DNA of 8,046 nt from contig JALHJR010000057.1 of assembly GCA_022840405.1 (NCBI GenBank), positions 1-8,046 of the forward strand, written 5' to 3'. The stretch comes from Tepidanaerobacter acetatoxydans_A. GTDB lineage: Bacteria > Bacillota > Thermosediminibacteria > Thermosediminibacterales > Tepidanaerobacteraceae. Shown here in pieces: positions 5,701-8,046 of this stretch; the stretch's first letter is position 1, and each line of letters opens with the position of its first letter. The notes under the pieces were generated by a model. It saw only the letters and a program-made list of their open reading frames with translations, was not told where the DNA came from and ran no database searches. Both the position numbers and the translations under genes were made by a program.

Positions 5701-6980
5701 TGTTTAAGCAGCTTAGAAACAGATTCCTTATTTTAAATTTAATCATTATTTCCTTTATAATGCTGCTTGCCTTTTCATCAATTTATTTAATAACTTATAA
5801 TAATGTGCAAGCTGATATTGAACGAGAACTGCGTAGGGTATCAGAATTTGATAGAAATTTAGGGATAAATAAGAGCAAACCACAATCCGGATTTACAGAT
5901 ACTTTACCGCCCGTTGATGCTAATCGCTTGCAACCACCGCCGGACCGTTCGGTTTCGTTTTTACTGGTAACTGATGAAAATGGGAATATCATATCCTTTT
6001 CTTCAATCTTTGATGTAGATATAGACTTCTATGAAACTGCAAAAGATTTTGCTGTTTCAGCAAATAAAGATATGGGTAAATTCAAACTAAACGATACTTA
6101 TTGGGCATTTCTAATAAAGCCGCACCCGGCCGGATACCAAATCGTATTTTTGGACATCACATCTCGGCAAGGCATCTTGACCAATCTCATATATACATTT
6201 ATTTTTGTGGCACTTATTATGCTTTTTATTATTTTCTTTGCAAGCAAATTCTTTGCAGATAGAGCTATTAAGCCTGTCCAGGAAGCCTTTGAAAAGCAAA
6301 AACAGTTTATAGCCGATGCGTCCCATGAGTTAAAGACACCACTTGCAATAATCAATACAAATGCAGATGTGCTTTTAGCAAATCCTCAAGACTATATAAA
6401 AAATCAGTCTAAGTGGCTTTATTATATTAAATCAGAAGCTGAGCGAATGACAAAACTTACAAATGACCTTTTATATCTTGCGCAGATGGACTATTCGGAT
6501 GCAAAAATGATTTTTACTGATTTTAACCTGAGCCAACTAGTTGAAAATGCTATTTTGACGATGGAAGCAGTGTTTTTTGAACATGGCATTTCGCTAGAGT
6601 ATGAGATTGAACCTAATTTGATAATATGCGGCAGTTGCGAACAGATTCGGCAAGCAGTTACGATCCTTCTGGACAATGCGGTAAAATATACTAATGCTAA
6701 AGGGAAGGTTATAGTTTCCTTAAAAAGGCAGCAAAGCAATGTGCTCTTATCTGTAGCAAATACCGGCGAGGGAATCCCTCAAGAAAATATCAGCAAAGTA
6801 TTTGACAGATTTTACCGCACAGATGAATCGCGGACAAGAAAAAGCGGAGGCTACGGGCTAGGTCTTGCTATTGCAAAAACTATCATCGAGCAACATGGAG
6901 GGAAAATCTCCGTTAAAAGTAATCCAAATGAAAATACGATATTTTATGTTAAACTACCTGCTGTTACTACGCTGATTTAG
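5700..6980 (+). CDS. Sensor histidine kinase
   Basis: This 426-residue membrane histidine kinase is the partner of the preceding regulator; its ATG overlaps the regulator's TAA by one base (TAATG). Topology: transmembrane segment 1 at about 9-33, an extracytoplasmic sensor region at about 34-160 with a Pro-rich stretch (70-81) followed by a PAS/Cache-like pattern VSFLLVTDENGNIISF, and transmembrane segment 2 at about 162-184. Only about 25 residues separate it from the phospho-acceptor H209 in SHELKTPL, so a full HAMP domain is absent. The catalytic domain shows the N box around N326 (LLDNAVKYT), G1 NTGEGIP (354-360), the F box FDRFYR (368-373) and G2 GGYGLGLAIAK (383-393). All key residues are present. 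The ligand is not evident. Given the neighbours, an envelope or phosphate-related cue is a reasonable guess. Confidence 0.95.
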   Translation: MFKQLRNRFLILNLIIISFIMLLAFSSIYLITYNNVQADIERELRRVSEFDRNLGINKSKPQSGFTDTLPPVDANRLQPPPDRSVSFLLVTDENGNIISFSSIFDVDIDFYETAKDFAVSANKDMGKFKLNDTYWAFLIKPHPAGYQIVFLDITSRQGILTNLIYTFIFVALIMLFIIFFASKFFADRAIKPVQEAFEKQKQFIADASHELKTPLAIINTNADVLLANPQDYIKNQSKWLYYIKSEAERMTKLTNDLLYLAQMDYSDAKMIFTDFNLSQLVENAILTMEAVFFEHGISLEYEIEPNLIICGSCEQIRQAVTILLDNAVKYTNAKGKVIVSLKRQQSNVLLSVANTGEGIPQENISKVFDRFYRTDESRTRKSGGYGLGLAIAKTIIEQHGGKISVKSNPNENTIFYVKLPAVTTLI

Positions 6981-7298
6981 AAGGCGGGCAACTTTTCAGT
7001 TGAAAAAATATTAAATTAAAAGATGACTCTAACGTAATTTCACTTGAAATATTAGATTATGATGATTGATATATCGTGAATCTATGTTGAATATAAACCC
7101 AGAAAAAAGGTTTCTACAGTGAAATCAGATTATTTATGGTATAATTAATAATATTATTGAACAAATATGTGTTAAAACAATAAAAAAGTATTGTCAAAAT
7201 GCGATAAGCCCTTCATAAAATAATTCGGTAAACCGGCCAAAAATAATTATGCAGTTGCTAAATGCAGGAGTTAATATATCTGAGAGGAGATACCAAAC
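6981..7298. other. Gene-free region between kinase and antiporter genes
   Basis: This stretch of about 318 nt has no coding sequence I can support. No hairpin followed by a T-run is visible after the kinase stop. It contains a short perfect palindrome ATTTCA-CT-TGAAAT (7037-7050), an extended -10 promoter (7137-7145), a small inverted repeat CGGT-AA-ACCG (7226-7235) and a direct repeat of ATGCAG (7249-7254 and 7262-7267). The last two lie in the leader of the antiporter gene. Confidence 0.6.
7137..7145 (+). promoter_or_regulatory. Extended -10 promoter for the antiporter gene
   Basis: TGGTATAAT is a perfect TGn-TATAAT extended -10. No good -35 lies 16-18 bp upstream, which extended -10 promoters tolerate. 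Transcription would start near 7152, leaving an untranslated leader of about 147 nt before the ATG at 7299. Confidence 0.5.
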
Positions 7299-8046
7299 AT
7301 GCTAAATGATATCGAAAAAAGGAAACCCACCTTAAAAGAAGCTGTTATAGCTTTATTGTTAGTTATAACGGTAATTTTGATTTCTATAAAAACTGCTCTT
7401 GTTCTTGAAACGGCATTGGTGCTGGGAACCGTGGCAGCTGTTATTGTAGGCTTTTATTTAGGCTATTCTTGGGAAGACATCGAAAAAGGTATGCTTGATG
7501 GGATGAGAAATGGCTTAGGTGCCTGCATAATCCTTATAGTAATCGGCATGGTTATAGGCACATGGATTTTAGGCGGCACTATTCAAACTATGATTTATTA
7601 TGGATTAAAACTACTTACGCCTCAAATATTTGTGCCTGCCGGGTTTATGCTTTGCGCATTAACCTCTGTATTGATAGGCAGTTCTTTCGGCACGATTGCG
7701 ACTATGGGTATTGTCCTTATGGGCATTGCCGAAGGCCTTGGTATTCCAAGTGCCTTAACAGCAGGAGCTATAGTTTCCGGTGCTATGTTTGGAGATAAAG
7801 TTTCTCCACTGTCAGACTCTACTAACCTTACGGCAGCCATGACCGGAACCAAGTTATTCGACCACGTCCGTTCAATGCTGTATGTATCAGGGCCCGGTGT
7901 GGCAATTTGTTTAGCAATTTACGGCTTTGTCGGACATAGATATGCCATAGCAGGAAGTGTCGATTTTGGAACTGTAGAAAGCATTTTGGCAACCCTAAGC
8001 AGCAATTTCAATCTTTCTATTATGACCTTAATTCCGCCGGCAATTG
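7299..8046 (+). CDS. nhaC: NhaC-family Na+/H+ antiporter (3' end outside window)
   Basis: This gene runs off the right edge, showing 249 residues of a protein that is usually about 450-480 long. It encodes an inner-membrane antiporter of the NhaC family, exchanging Na+ (or another cation or organic acid pair) for protons. Translation gives a short basic cytosolic N-terminus and then repeated hydrophobic helices (about 14-31, 36-55, 73-91, 109-126, 134-147, 193-212). Family signatures are GTWILGGTIQTMIYYG (87-102), IGSSFGTIATMG (126-137) and GAMFGDKVSPLSDSTNLTAA (161-180), the last being the diagnostic ion-binding region with D166 and D173. The ATG follows AGAGGAGAT (7283-7291). NhaC-like members also include malate/lactate antiporters (MleN), so the substrate is not certain. 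It appears to be a separate transcription unit. Confidence 0.9.
   Translation, partial: MLNDIEKRKPTLKEAVIALLLVITVILISIKTALVLETALVLGTVAAVIVGFYLGYSWEDIEKGMLDGMRNGLGACIILIVIGMVIGTWILGGTIQTMIYYGLKLLTPQIFVPAGFMLCALTSVLIGSSFGTIATMGIVLMGIAEGLGIPSALTAGAIVSGAMFGDKVSPLSDSTNLTAAMTGTKLFDHVRSMLYVSGPGVAICLAIYGFVGHRYAIAGSVDFGTVESILATLSSNFNLSIMTLIPPAI

Noticed and set aside
6098..6739. Several minus-strand frames within the histidine kinase gene
   Set aside because: All are antisense to conserved kinase motifs and show no recognisable protein features.
6988..7010. Possible terminator CAAC-TTTTCA-GTTG after the kinase gene
   Set aside because: The stem is only 4 bp and is followed by A residues rather than a T-run, so it is not a convincing plus-strand terminator.
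7562..7852. Frames at 7562-7798 (+) and 7622-7852 (-) near the right edge
   Set aside because: Both fall inside the NhaC coding frame, which carries clear family signatures; these are out-of-frame readings.

Overview
The window looks like a chromosomal segment of a low-GC, Gram-positive anaerobe of the class Clostridia. The reasons are AT-rich DNA, strong AGGAGG-type ribosome binding sites, and the mix of genes: an ethanolamine-utilisation relic, a CotH/VTC/DUF4956 cluster, an OmpR-type two-component system and an NhaC antiporter. The genus cannot be fixed from sequence alone.

Left part (1-1860, plus strand). A two-gene unit encodes a class I SAM-dependent methyltransferase and, overlapping its 3' end, a small YkoF/MTH1187-like (thiamine/HMP-binding fold) protein. 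It is followed by a 5'-truncated eutS (about 49 codons of the microcompartment shell protein, no start) and then an apparently intact eutP GTPase. No other eut gene follows, so this looks like the decayed remnant of an ethanolamine operon. A 17-bp near-identical repeat lies on both sides of the methyltransferase/YkoF pair, and its right copy ends where eutS homology begins.

Middle part (1861-4832, minus strand). Three tightly packed genes, read right to left, encode a cytosolic VTC-type polyphosphate polymerase domain protein (TTM fold), a four-helix membrane protein with a cytosolic tail (DUF4956), and a membrane-anchored CotH-family kinase with a Ser/Thr-, Pro/Gln- and Gly-rich tail. The gene order suggests a polyphosphate or phosphotransfer system at the cell envelope, but its exact job is not known.

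Centre-right (4833-6980). A divergent intergenic region separates that operon from an OmpR-type response regulator and a histidine kinase, whose genes overlap by 1 nt. Both divergent promoters have the same layout: a perfect direct repeat TTTAAG-N5-TTTAAG, then exactly 10 nt, then a -10 hexamer (TATAAT toward the regulator, TAAAAT toward the VTC operon). This strongly suggests that the regulator controls itself and the VTC-DUF4956-CotH operon, making one five-gene regulon.

Right part (6981-8046). A 318-nt gap with an extended -10 promoter and a leader of about 147 nt precedes an NhaC-family Na+/H+ antiporter gene that runs off the window.
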